Assembly: GCA_030049955.1 (NCBI GenBank)
Contig: JASIJX010000280.1
Span: 1-5,781, forward strand
Length of the DNA stretch: 5,781 nucleotides
Direction of reading: 5' to 3'
From: Acidobacteriaceae bacterium
Lineage (GTDB): Bacteria > Acidobacteriota > Terriglobia > Terriglobales > Acidobacteriaceae
Numbering within the stretch: the first letter of the stretch is position 1; each line of letters begins with the position of its first letter. Positions 1 to 5,781 of the stretch are shown here, one piece after another. The notes under the pieces were generated by a model that worked only from the letters and a program-made list of their open reading frames with translations, had not been told where the DNA came from and did no database searches. Both the position numbers and the translations under genes were made by a program.

Positions 1-2
1 TC

Positions 3-1037
3 AACCTGGAGAAGCTCGTCCCATCGCCATACTTCCGCAGCTATTGGGTCCAGCAGAACATCACGGAGACGAAGCAGTATGCTTCAGCCGTGAGCGATCT
101 TTACCGCTCACCCCAGACCTATCGGGAAGAGCGCGTGCTCCTCCGGAAACCAGGCGTTTCCCCGCAGACTGCGGAAGACGTAAGCAGCCTCGCCTCGCTG
201 GCTCCTGCCGATGCAGATTTTTACTCATCCCAGGTGGTCTCCGATCCGGAAACCGTGCTAACCGTACTGCGCGACACCGTGCTGGAAATGAAACCGGCGA
301 CTGCAGTGCAACAGTGGAACGCTACGCCTCCACCGCCAGTGGCGCAAGCCGGCAACGCAACCATGCTCGATGTGCGCATCGACCAGGCTCCGGTCGTCGC
401 AGCACAATCCAATCCGTACGATGCGCTGCGCACTTTGATCCGTTCAGTGGAGCCAGCGCAGATGCTTCGTGTTGGCTCCACAGTCGCATCCGACACTAGC
501 GGATTCATCCGGATGCAATCTGCTGTTGTGATTGTCGGCAAGCACCCGTGGGACGCGATGAATGTACAAAGGGCCATGTCCGCGGCATTGCGACCAGGAT
601 TGACTGCCGGTCAAATGGGCCTGAGATGGGTTGGACGTAGCAACAGGTCCGGCTCGTACTTTGCCCTCGATGGCCGCGTACAGCTCTATTTTGCGGTCCG
701 GCAAGATTTGCTCTATTTCACGAATGATGCAGAATTACTGGAGCGGATGCTCGCGCTGTCGCAGACCACGCCGGCAGCGCAGCAGAGCGGCTTAACGTAC
801 TCAGCCGTCTTCCACCACAGCGCTGAGGAGCAAAAATATTTCGAAGCCCTGTTCAGTCGTCTCGACCAGGCGGGAGGAGTCTCTGGAGACCAGCCAGTAA
901 ATCAGACACCGCCATTCTTCTCAGGCAATATCGAGAGCCTCAGCGGGATGTTTCGAGACATGGAGCGCGAAACCGTAACCGAACGCGACGAAGGTGCAAA
1001 AGTCCTGCAATCCGTCTCCTATGACTGGAAACATTGA
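3..1037 (+). CDS. Hypothetical protein, C-terminal part (5' end outside window), possibly DUF3352-like
   Basis: The reading frame is open from the first bases of the window to a TGA at 1035-1037, giving the last 344 residues of a longer protein. A GTG at 90 is internal and is not taken as the start, because coding-like sequence (NLEKLVPSPYFRSYW...) runs in frame ahead of it. I do not recognise the protein with confidence. What can be seen: an Ala/Pro-rich stretch, including a PPPP run, about a third of the way in; then strand-rich segments such as SAVVIVGKHPWD, SYFALDGRVQLYFAVRQDLLYFTND and a closing VLQSVSYDWKH. A residue-by-residue 'displayed value, then readout, then ELLERML helix' pattern and the final strand pair resemble DUF3352-type proteins, which are often exported and of unknown function. 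That link is inference from pattern only. No transmembrane segment or catalytic motif is visible in this part. It converges on the transporter gene, so the two are not co-transcribed. Confidence 0.8.
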   Translation, partial: NLEKLVPSPYFRSYWVQQNITETKQYASAVSDLYRSPQTYREERVLLRKPGVSPQTAEDVSSLASLAPADADFYSSQVVSDPETVLTVLRDTVLEMKPATAVQQWNATPPPPVAQAGNATMLDVRIDQAPVVAAQSNPYDALRTLIRSVEPAQMLRVGSTVASDTSGFIRMQSAVVIVGKHPWDAMNVQRAMSAALRPGLTAGQMGLRWVGRSNRSGSYFALDGRVQLYFAVRQDLLYFTNDAELLERMLALSQTTPAAQQSGLTYSAVFHHSAEEQKYFEALFSRLDQAGGVSGDQPVNQTPPFFSGNIESLSGMFRDMERETVTERDEGAKVLQSVSYDWKH

Positions 1038-1339
1038 ATGTGGTGTGAACTATCGAGATGCTCGATGCATGACCCTGCGTTGATACTTCATAAGGCTATT
1101 CGCGTTCAGGGATCCGAACAGAGCGTGAGCCGGCAGCGCTGCAGGTCTTCCAGATTCCTCCAGCAGCACCCTCCTAACCACCCGAATGTGGCGTTTCCAA
1201 ACTTGGATGCTGACAAAAAACCAATTAACAACCCATGCCGTGCTAAAAGCGACCGGTGGCCTTCGGATGAGATCGCGTGTCATTATTCTCGCTCGTTTCA
1301 GCTATTCGGGTGATGCGGACGATGAAACATCTAAAAACA
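1038..1339. other. Gap between converging genes, no gene supported
   Basis: About 300 bases separate the end of the plus-strand gene from the terminator of the transporter gene. Short open frames exist on both strands, but their translations are rich in Arg, Ser, His and Cys, lack any recognisable motif and have no good ribosome-binding site. One small perfect dyad, ATCGAG-atg-CTCGAT at 1052-1066, lies 14 bases after the plus-strand stop. It has no following T run, so it is not a convincing intrinsic terminator. A 10-base palindrome GCAGCGCTGC also occurs near 1133-1142. I see nothing else in this stretch. Confidence 0.6.
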
Positions 1340-1373
1340 AAAAGGTGCTGCCGGGTAACCGGCAGCACCTTTT
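1332..1373 (-). terminator. Intrinsic (rho-independent) terminator of the transporter gene
   Basis: A perfect 15-bp inverted repeat (arms 1340-1354 and 1359-1373, 4-base loop GTAA) is GC-rich in its centre (GGTGCTGCCGG). Read on the minus strand it is followed directly by TTTTTGTTTTTA, a strong U tract. It sits about 33 bases past the TAG stop of the transporter gene. On the plus strand only the four T of the stem itself follow, then GGGTGG, so termination of the converging plus-strand transcript here would be weaker. Confidence 0.93.
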
Positions 1374-1405
1374 GGGTGGAAACAGGTTGAAGGATACCAA
1401 GCCAA

Positions 1406-4400
1406 CTAGAAGTTGATGTGGCCGGCAAACTGGTACTGACGGGGGCTGTTGGCCTGACCTGCTACGACTCCCAACCCGGTATCGGCACTGGGGGTCGACG
1501 AAGTGACCGACTGGCCGATGCTGGCCAGACCGTCGCTCGAGGTGCTGCCAAACCAGACGTGGTTGACTGCGTTGAATACGTTTGCCTCAAAGACAAACTG
1601 CACACGATCGTCCTTGGTCAACGGGAACGTCCGGCGGACGCTTCCGTCGATGTCGTAGTTGCTGGGACCGCGCAGACCGTAGGGCGCAGTGCGCGCTACG
1701 TCACCCAGCACGTATTCGTTGGGGAGAGATCCGGTTTGCAGGAATGCAGCTGGGTTGATGTATTGAATAGAGGCAAGAGTCGCCGCCGTCGCACCGTGGC
1801 CCCACTTGCCGTTCGGCATGATCGGACCGGTGAACGCCGTGTTGTAGGCCGGCATGCAGGTTCCTTGGCCGGTGATGCCACTGCAAGTACTGCTCGTGAT
1901 CACAAGCGGGTTGCCGGAGATGAACGTGAAGATGTCGGAGAGACGCCATCCTCCGGCGACCATCCGCACGAACATGTTGTCGCCACCAAGATGACCCTTA
2001 CCAAAGGGCAGGTCATACGTGCTGGTGGCGGAGATGTTCTGCGGGACATCGAAGACGCTGAGAGAGCGGTCGACCCGATCGAGCGGCAGCGCCTTCGTGG
2101 GGTTATTCGCCAGCATGCCGGCAGGGATAGCATAGCCCGTGCGGAAGGTGCCAGCGTCGTCGAAGCTTTTGCTGAACGTGTAGTTCACCATAAAGCTCAA
2201 GCCGTGGCTCTGCCGACCCACGATCGAAACCTGCAACGCATTGTAATCAGAGTTACTCACTGATCCGAAGATATCCGAGACGCCGTTGTACTGCGGGTAC
2301 AGCTTCAGAGCCTGCCCGACGGTATTGTTAAACGTTGAATAGGGCAGCGCGCCGGTTGGCATGTTAGCCGCTGTGGCAGTTGCACCCAGCGTGTTGCCGA
2401 GAGACAAGTAGCTGGGATTTATCTGGTTGTTATACAGGCCGCGCGCGCCGCCGGCATAAAGGAAGTGACCCTCGTTGCCGACATAGCTGACCGTGGCTGT
2501 GATGTCCTTGGTAATCAAACGCTGGAAGCCGAACGACCAGCTCGGGAACTGGGGTGCTTTCGCCGCATAGTGGGGATCGATATAGCCCAGCGTGGTGGAA
2601 AGCTTGTCGGGCGCAGTAAGCTGGCTCGAGTTCGAGTAATAGGTTCCGTAGCCCGCGTCGAAGATGGGTGGCGTAATGGCCGAGTATCCGGTACCGCCGA
2701 AGGTGACACTGGTCGGGTCGTTGGAGTAGCCGTTCACCGTGGAGCCCGAAGTCCAGGAATTTCCGGACATTGAGGTCCCACTCGAGTTTCCGTTCAGATA
2801 GAACGCCGGAAGCGCGTCCGCTGGGCTGGAGGGACCGGGAGCGTACGCATAGCCCAATTCCAGCGTAGTGCTTGGCTGCGAGTTGGCGCTGCCGCCAACG
2901 CCGCCGCCATGAGTGTAGTACAGGCCATAGGCTGCACGAATGACGGTCTTGTTGTTCAGGGCAAATGCGAGTCCCAGGCGGGGTTCGAAATTCTCGTAGT
3001 TGGTGGGCACAGGAGTTGCACAATGACAGCTGTTCGTCCCGTTGCCTGCAAACTCAAGCGTGCCGGGCGTACCTGTATAGGGATTGGTTCCGCTGGGATC
3101 CAAGAAGCTCCACCGGTTTTCCGCCTCGCGGAAGGACGGCATCACGTCCCAGCGCAAGCCAAGGTTCCAGGTGAGTCTGTGCGTCATCTTGTAGTTGTCG
3201 TTCAGATACAAGGCAAATGGATGGAAGCGAGCCCCGGTTTCCTGCGCCGCGTACGAGGTGTAGCTGCCAGAGTCAACTGCGCCTAGCAGGAAACTGGCGT
3301 AGGGCAACCCTGTTCCTGAGGTGATGGAAGTCTTGTTGTTGAGCTGCCCGGTCTCATTGACGCCGTACTTGAGAGTGACAGGGCTGGAGCCGCCGAAGGA
3401 GTAGATGTAGTTATATTCGAGCCACTGGTATTGGCCGCCGAACGACACCGAATGCTTGCCGTGGACCCACTGCAGGTTATCTACCAGATTCAGGCTGTCG
3501 GTATTGCCTTGATAGCCGTTCTGGGTTCCCCATTGCGAGGGGGCGTCAGTGCCACTGAAAGACTCCTCAGGAAAACTAAGTCCAGCCTGGCCGGCGGCGG
3601 GTAGCCCTTTGATGCCGAGGGTTGTTGCCTCCCAGGCAGTTACGCCCTGGGTGGGATCGAAGTCGGGCGAGTGATACTGCGACGCCCCATACTTGAACTG
3701 ATTCACGAGGCTCTGAGTAATGACATAGGTATCTTCGAAGATGCCGACGTGGGTGATGGGCCGATAATACTTCGAATCGCGATACGGGAAGGGGCCAACG
3801 TTCGTGCTCTGGCTGGATGGGCCCACCAGGCCCTGACGGCCCGTGGCGAGCAGCAGGGTCACCGAGTGCTTGTCGTTGAGATGGCCATCGAGGCGTGCGC
3901 TGCCCGACCAATTGCTAAGGCCGTAAGCATAGGAGCCGAGATAGTTGTTCGTGAGGTTGCTGTTGGCGTAATTAGTGGGTACGAATTGCTGAAGCTGCTT
4001 TGCGATGGGAGAGATTTCACTGGGAGGAATGACGTTGTTCTTGCCGCCGTAAGAGAACTGCGTGCGCGTACAGCTGCTGCTCGAGGAGCAGGTTTGCGAG
4101 GTTGGATCGTAGATATTGACGCCAGTGGCGGAGAAGTCGCCACTCATTTCGGCCTGCGTCGGCATGGTGTTGTATACAGGGTTGGTGATTGTGGAGTAAC
4201 GGAAGCCGCCGAAGGCCGCAAACAAGAAGATCTTGTCGCGCCAGAGCGGCCCGCCTGCGGTGACACCGTACTCGTTCATGTGGAGCGGTGGCTTGAACGT
4301 CTTCCCGGTTGCGACGTCGGTTGGCGGAATGAAGCCCCAGGAATTGAAGGCGGTGTTGCGCACAATATCGTAGACACTGCCGTGGATCTGGTTGCTGCCG

Positions 4401-5182
4401 GACTTGATGGAGAAGTTTTCAACGCCCAATCCCTGATACTCAGCGGAATAGGCTGTGGTCTTAAGCTGAAACTGGTCGACCGTTTCCACGCCGAAGGCCG
4501 GCCAGATGGCGCGCGGATCTCCTTGGCCGCCGGCAGCGGTAAACGGAATACCTTCGATATACATCTCGGTTGCCTGCGCATTGCCATTGACTACCATCGG
4601 TTCGTCGGTGGCATTGTTGCTGGTTTCATTGCCGGAGACACCAGGCATGAGCGAGGCGAAGTCCGTCACGCGGCGCTGATCGGCTTGACCGTACGCTCCC
4701 ATCTCAAGGGGGAGCGACTGGTACATGTCGTTCTCCATGAGAGCGCCCAGCGTGGCATCGTCCGTCTCCAATGCCGGCGGCGCGGTGGATACGGTGACGG
4801 TAACCGTGTTCGCCCCGACCTGCAGAGAGAGGTCGAGTGCCAGGACCTGCATGCCATCGACGTGAATACTGGTGCGCACCAGTTTTTCAAAGCCCTGGGC
4901 GGTGACGGTGATGTCGTAGGTTCCAACGTCCAAGGGAGACAGGTTGTAGAGACCGGTCGCGGTACTGGTGCGGACGGTTTCGGTACCGGTGGCCTCATTG
5001 CGCGCTGCAACCTTGGCGCCGGGCACTACTGCGCCCGTCGAATCGGTGATGGTTCCTTCGATTGTGCCGGTTCCTGCCAATTGCGCTTTCGCGCACAGCG
5101 GACCGATAATTGCGATGGCAAATAGCGCCAGACAAGTGCAGGCGCGTTTTGCCCCCCGGTGATTCAAGGTAAATTGCCTCAT
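1406..5182 (-). CDS. Oar-like TonB-dependent outer-membrane transporter with carboxypeptidase-regulatory-like domain
   Basis: A complete 1258-residue protein predicted to import a large or scarce substrate across the outer membrane using TonB energy; the substrate is unknown. The ATG at 5182 is firm: an in-frame TGA directly precedes it and GGAGG lies 4 bases upstream. Residues 1-33 form a signal peptide with an AKA|Q cleavage site. Residues about 39-120 are a carboxypeptidase-regulatory-like beta-sandwich (GTIEGTITDSTGAVVPGAKV, then GLYNLSPLDVGTYDITVTAQGF). A Ton-box-like stretch TVTVTVSTAP follows at 126-135. The plug covers about 150-270, with FASLMPGV, VVNGNAQATEMYIEGIPF and IKSGSNQIHGS. 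The barrel runs from about 303 to the end, with family motifs EPRLGLAF...KTVIRAAYGLYY, NYTFSKSFDD, YDLPFGKG, GGWRLSDIFTFISGNPLVIT and FEANVFNAVNHVWFG. It ends in HINF, the terminal Phe expected for insertion by the BAM machinery. Residues 797-833 are rich in Ser, Thr, Gly and Asn, as in long surface loops. Length is normal for the acidobacterial family. Confidence 0.96.
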   Translation of the reverse strand: MRQFTLNHRGAKRACTCLALFAIAIIGPLCAKAQLAGTGTIEGTITDSTGAVVPGAKVAARNEATGTETVRTSTATGLYNLSPLDVGTYDITVTAQGFEKLVRTSIHVDGMQVLALDLSLQVGANTVTVTVSTAPPALETDDATLGALMENDMYQSLPLEMGAYGQADQRRVTDFASLMPGVSGNETSNNATDEPMVVNGNAQATEMYIEGIPFTAAGGQGDPRAIWPAFGVETVDQFQLKTTAYSAEYQGLGVENFSIKSGSNQIHGSVYDIVRNTAFNSWGFIPPTDVATGKTFKPPLHMNEYGVTAGGPLWRDKIFLFAAFGGFRYSTITNPVYNTMPTQAEMSGDFSATGVNIYDPTSQTCSSSSSCTRTQFSYGGKNNVIPPSEISPIAKQLQQFVPTNYANSNLTNNYLGSYAYGLSNWSGSARLDGHLNDKHSVTLLLATGRQGLVGPSSQSTNVGPFPYRDSKYYRPITHVGIFEDTYVITQSLVNQFKYGASQYHSPDFDPTQGVTAWEATTLGIKGLPAAGQAGLSFPEESFSGTDAPSQWGTQNGYQGNTDSLNLVDNLQWVHGKHSVSFGGQYQWLEYNYIYSFGGSSPVTLKYGVNETGQLNNKTSITSGTGLPYASFLLGAVDSGSYTSYAAQETGARFHPFALYLNDNYKMTHRLTWNLGLRWDVMPSFREAENRWSFLDPSGTNPYTGTPGTLEFAGNGTNSCHCATPVPTNYENFEPRLGLAFALNNKTVIRAAYGLYYTHGGGVGGSANSQPSTTLELGYAYAPGPSSPADALPAFYLNGNSSGTSMSGNSWTSGSTVNGYSNDPTSVTFGGTGYSAITPPIFDAGYGTYYSNSSQLTAPDKLSTTLGYIDPHYAAKAPQFPSWSFGFQRLITKDITATVSYVGNEGHFLYAGGARGLYNNQINPSYLSLGNTLGATATAANMPTGALPYSTFNNTVGQALKLYPQYNGVSDIFGSVSNSDYNALQVSIVGRQSHGLSFMVNYTFSKSFDDAGTFRTGYAIPAGMLANNPTKALPLDRVDRSLSVFDVPQNISATSTYDLPFGKGHLGGDNMFVRMVAGGWRLSDIFTFISGNPLVITSSTCSGITGQGTCMPAYNTAFTGPIMPNGKWGHGATAATLASIQYINPAAFLQTGSLPNEYVLGDVARTAPYGLRGPSNYDIDGSVRRTFPLTKDDRVQFVFEANVFNAVNHVWFGSTSSDGLASIGQSVTSSTPSADTGLGVVAGQANSPRQYQFAGHINF

Positions 5183-5186
5183 TCAG

Positions 5187-5191
5187 CCTCC
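5187..5191 (-). promoter_or_regulatory. Ribosome binding site of the transporter gene
   Basis: On the minus strand the sequence reads CTGGAGGCTGA directly before ATG, giving a GGAGG Shine-Dalgarno core with a 4-base spacer. With the in-frame TGA that touches the ATG, this fixes the start codon of the transporter. Confidence 0.85.
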
Positions 5192-5245
5192 AGTTAATGA
5201 GTTCCGTTCGCTTCCAAAATGGCGACATTCACCGCATTACGATTA

Positions 5246-5261
5246 GCTTGTTTTTTCAAGC
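5246..5261. repeat. Small inverted repeat in the transporter leader
   Basis: GCTTG and CAAGC arms (5 bp, perfect) flank six T (six A on the transcribed minus-strand RNA). It lies next to the operator dyad at 5263-5275 and within the predicted untranslated leader of the transporter. It could be a weak RNA hairpin or chance; no function is assigned. Confidence 0.35.
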
Positions 5262-5262
5262 G

Positions 5263-5275
5263 GTGGTCGGACCAC
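5263..5275. promoter_or_regulatory. Operator-like dyad GTGGTCGGACCAC (FadR/GntR type)
   Basis: A 13-base near-perfect palindrome: GTGGTC and GACCAC around one central base. Its core TGGTCGGACCA fits the published operator pattern of FadR-subfamily GntR regulators, TNGTnnnACNA, at every fixed position. It is placed just downstream of the predicted transporter transcription start (roughly +13 to +23), a typical repressor position. The regulator itself is not in the window, so the binding protein is inferred. Confidence 0.6.
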
Positions 5276-5292
5276 AATTTCGGAACCCCAAC

Positions 5293-5322
5293 AGTCTCAT
5301 ATGGCATCTGACTTGTTGTCAA
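5293..5322 (-). promoter_or_regulatory. Predicted sigma-70-type promoter of the transporter gene
   Basis: On the minus strand a perfect TTGACA -35 box lies at 5322-5317. The -10 box is poor: GAGACT (5298-5293, 18-base spacer) keeps the conserved second A and final T, and TATGAG (5301-5296, 15-base spacer) is an alternative. Transcription would start near 5286-5289, leaving a leader of about 105 bases. The weak -10 suggests a need for activation or a different sigma preference. Confidence 0.4.
5309..5321. repeat. Dyad TGAC-N5-GTCA over the -35 box
   Basis: TGACTTGTTGTCA has perfect 4-base arms; an overlapping smaller palindrome GTTGTCAAC covers nearby bases. It overlies the TTGACA -35 box of the transporter promoter, so a bound protein would compete with polymerase. 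The arms are short and chance occurrence is quite possible. Confidence 0.3.
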
Positions 5323-5404
5323 CACCCAAAATCAAATGCTTAACCGCCGAAAGCGTAACCAATAACGGGTGCATCCGCAGTATGGCGAGCCCTACATGCT
5401 CCCG

Positions 5405-5415
5405 TTCTCGGACCA
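5405..5415. promoter_or_regulatory. Weak third operator-like site TTCTCGGACCA
   Basis: Matches the dyad at 5264-5274 at 9 of 11 bases, with one full half-site (CGGACCA) and a degenerate left half. A second GGACCA half-site follows in the same orientation at 5425-5430, 15 bases later start to start. It could be an auxiliary site for the same regulator, but alone it would not be called. Confidence 0.3.
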
Positions 5416-5567
5416 AAGTCTTCAGGACCACCCGTCAAGAGTTACACTTTTGTGTCGACTGAGAAGCACATAAACCCTTCCTGCTCTGACAGTTGGGCAT
5501 TGCGGCCAGTCAGAAGAGCACGCCTGCCCGGAAGAGGGGAAATTGCACTGCATCTCCACCACCCCCA

Positions 5568-5580
5568 TTGTCAGCGACAA
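5568..5580. repeat. Perfect dyad TTGTC-AGC-GACAA
   Basis: Five-base perfect arms around a 3-base centre, about 50 bases upstream of the predicted plus-strand -35 box. This is a usual position for an activator site, but no family is recognised from the sequence. Confidence 0.3.
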
Positions 5581-5627
5581 AATAAGCAGTTCAACTCGCC
5601 GAATTGATCCCCCCGAGATCTCCGATG

Positions 5628-5657
5628 TTGACACTTCAACAAGCTCGAATCGATAAT
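5628..5657 (+). promoter_or_regulatory. Predicted sigma-70-type promoter reading out of the window
   Basis: TTGACA at 5628-5633 and GATAAT at 5652-5657 (5 of 6 to TATAAT) are separated by 18 bases. Transcription would start near 5664 and run rightward to a gene beyond 5781. A dyad TGTTGA-CACT-TCAACA (5626-5641) overlaps the -35 box. No certain start codon is seen before the window ends. Confidence 0.55.
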
Positions 5658-5672
5658 GCTCTGAGTCCAAGT

Positions 5673-5685
5673 GAGGTCCGACCAC
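5673..5685. promoter_or_regulatory. Operator-like dyad GAGGTCCGACCAC (FadR/GntR type)
   Basis: GGTC-c-GACC is a perfect 9-base dyad core, followed by ACATTT, closely like the copy at 5263-5280 (ACAATTT). It misses the FadR-type pattern TNGTnnnACNA only at the first base. It lies at about +10 to +20 of the predicted plus-strand promoter, matching the layout at the transporter promoter. Confidence 0.5.
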
Positions 5686-5781
5686 ATTTGTGCCGGAGTT
5701 ACCCGGTTTGCTCGCACTTCTGCGCGGAATTCAGCCAATGCCGCCGGAACACAGACCGGTAAGTGAGAATTGTCTCTATCT
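5686..5781 (+). other. Probable leader of a gene beyond the right edge
   Basis: This stretch would be the start of the rightward transcript. An ATG at 5738 opens a frame to the window end (MPPEHRPVSENC...) and a GTG at 5763 opens another, but neither has a good ribosome-binding site, so no coding start is called. Confidence 0.3.

Larger units (their letters stand above)
5323..5627. other. Core of the divergent intergenic region, no gene supported
   Basis: No convincing gene is seen between the two predicted promoters. The only sizeable open frame, on the minus strand at 5422-5685, would start with GTG inside an operator-like dyad, has no ribosome-binding site and encodes a protein with no motif. 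The stretch contains an operator-like site at 5405-5415, a tandem half-site at 5425-5430 and the dyad TTGTC-AGC-GACAA at 5568-5580. The rest shows nothing I can assign. Confidence 0.6.

Noticed and set aside
44..499. Overlapping plus-strand frame in the first gene
   Set aside because: Arg/Pro/Cys-rich translation in an alternate frame of the longer open frame; no support.
90..1037. GTG at 90 as the true start of the first gene
   Set aside because: The frame is open back to the window start with coding-like composition and no strong ribosome-binding site before the GTG, so it is treated as internal.
1052..1066. Hairpin ATCGAG-atg-CTCGAT as terminator of the first gene
   Set aside because: Only 6 bp with no following T tract, so it is not a convincing intrinsic terminator.
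1050..1283. Minus-strand small open frame (77 codons) downstream of the transporter terminator
   Set aside because: Arg-rich, without ribosome-binding site or recognisable motif, and placed after the transporter terminator with no promoter seen.
1038..1313. In-frame continuation after the TGA stop (ATG follows immediately), possible readthrough or small gene
   Set aside because: Composition changes abruptly to Ser/Arg/Cys/His-rich with no motif, and the preceding protein already ends in a plausible beta-strand.
1418..2263. Plus-strand open frame (281 codons) antisense to the transporter 3' half
   Set aside because: Same reason: an Arg/Val/Asp-rich shadow of the real gene with no ribosome-binding site or motif.
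3671..5125. Long plus-strand open frame (484 codons) antisense to the transporter
   Set aside because: It lies wholly inside the well-supported transporter gene. The translation has no family motif, and such frames are common opposite GC-rich coding sequence.
5483..5519. Imperfect inverted repeat GCTCTGAC ... GTCAGAAGAGC
   Set aside because: The arms need a 3-base bulge and the spacer is long; not better than expected by chance.
5422..5685. Minus-strand open frame of 87 codons in the intergenic region
   Set aside because: Its GTG start is inside the operator-like dyad, there is no ribosome-binding site, and it would run across the predicted rightward promoter.

Overview
The window looks like part of an Acidobacteriota chromosome, most likely class Terriglobia (relatives of Granulicella, Terriglobus or Edaphobacter). 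The evidence is its moderately high GC content and, above all, a very large Oar-type TonB-dependent outer-membrane transporter with an N-terminal carboxypeptidase-regulatory-like domain. This family is strongly expanded in that phylum. The lineage is inferred from family knowledge, not from a marker gene.

Layout. Positions 3-1037 (+) hold the C-terminal 344 residues of a protein whose start lies before the window. It has no confident family assignment but resembles DUF3352-type proteins in its late beta-strand pattern. Positions 1038-1339 are a gene-poor gap between two converging genes. Positions 1340-1373 form a near-ideal intrinsic terminator that, judged by its U tract, serves the minus-strand gene. 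Positions 1406-5182 (-) are the complete 1258-residue transporter, with signal peptide, carboxypeptidase-regulatory domain, plug and beta barrel ending in phenylalanine. Positions 5183-5781 are a 599-base intergenic region with no convincing gene but dense regulatory structure.

The most interesting part is that intergenic region. It appears to carry two promoters pointing away from each other: one minus-strand promoter for the transporter and one plus-strand promoter for a gene beyond the right edge. Each has a perfect TTGACA -35 box, and each has a GGTCnGACC dyad centred 51-53 bases downstream of that box, just past the expected transcription start. The dyads fit the operator type of FadR-subfamily GntR repressors (TNGTnnnACNA). 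A third, weaker copy and a tandem half-site lie between them. The simplest reading is one repressor controlling a transporter and a divergent partner unit, probably for uptake and use of a carboxylate or carbohydrate. The substrate, the regulator and the partner gene are not visible here.

I found no rRNA, tRNA, CRISPR array, insertion sequence or phage feature, and no clear sign of a wholly new system.
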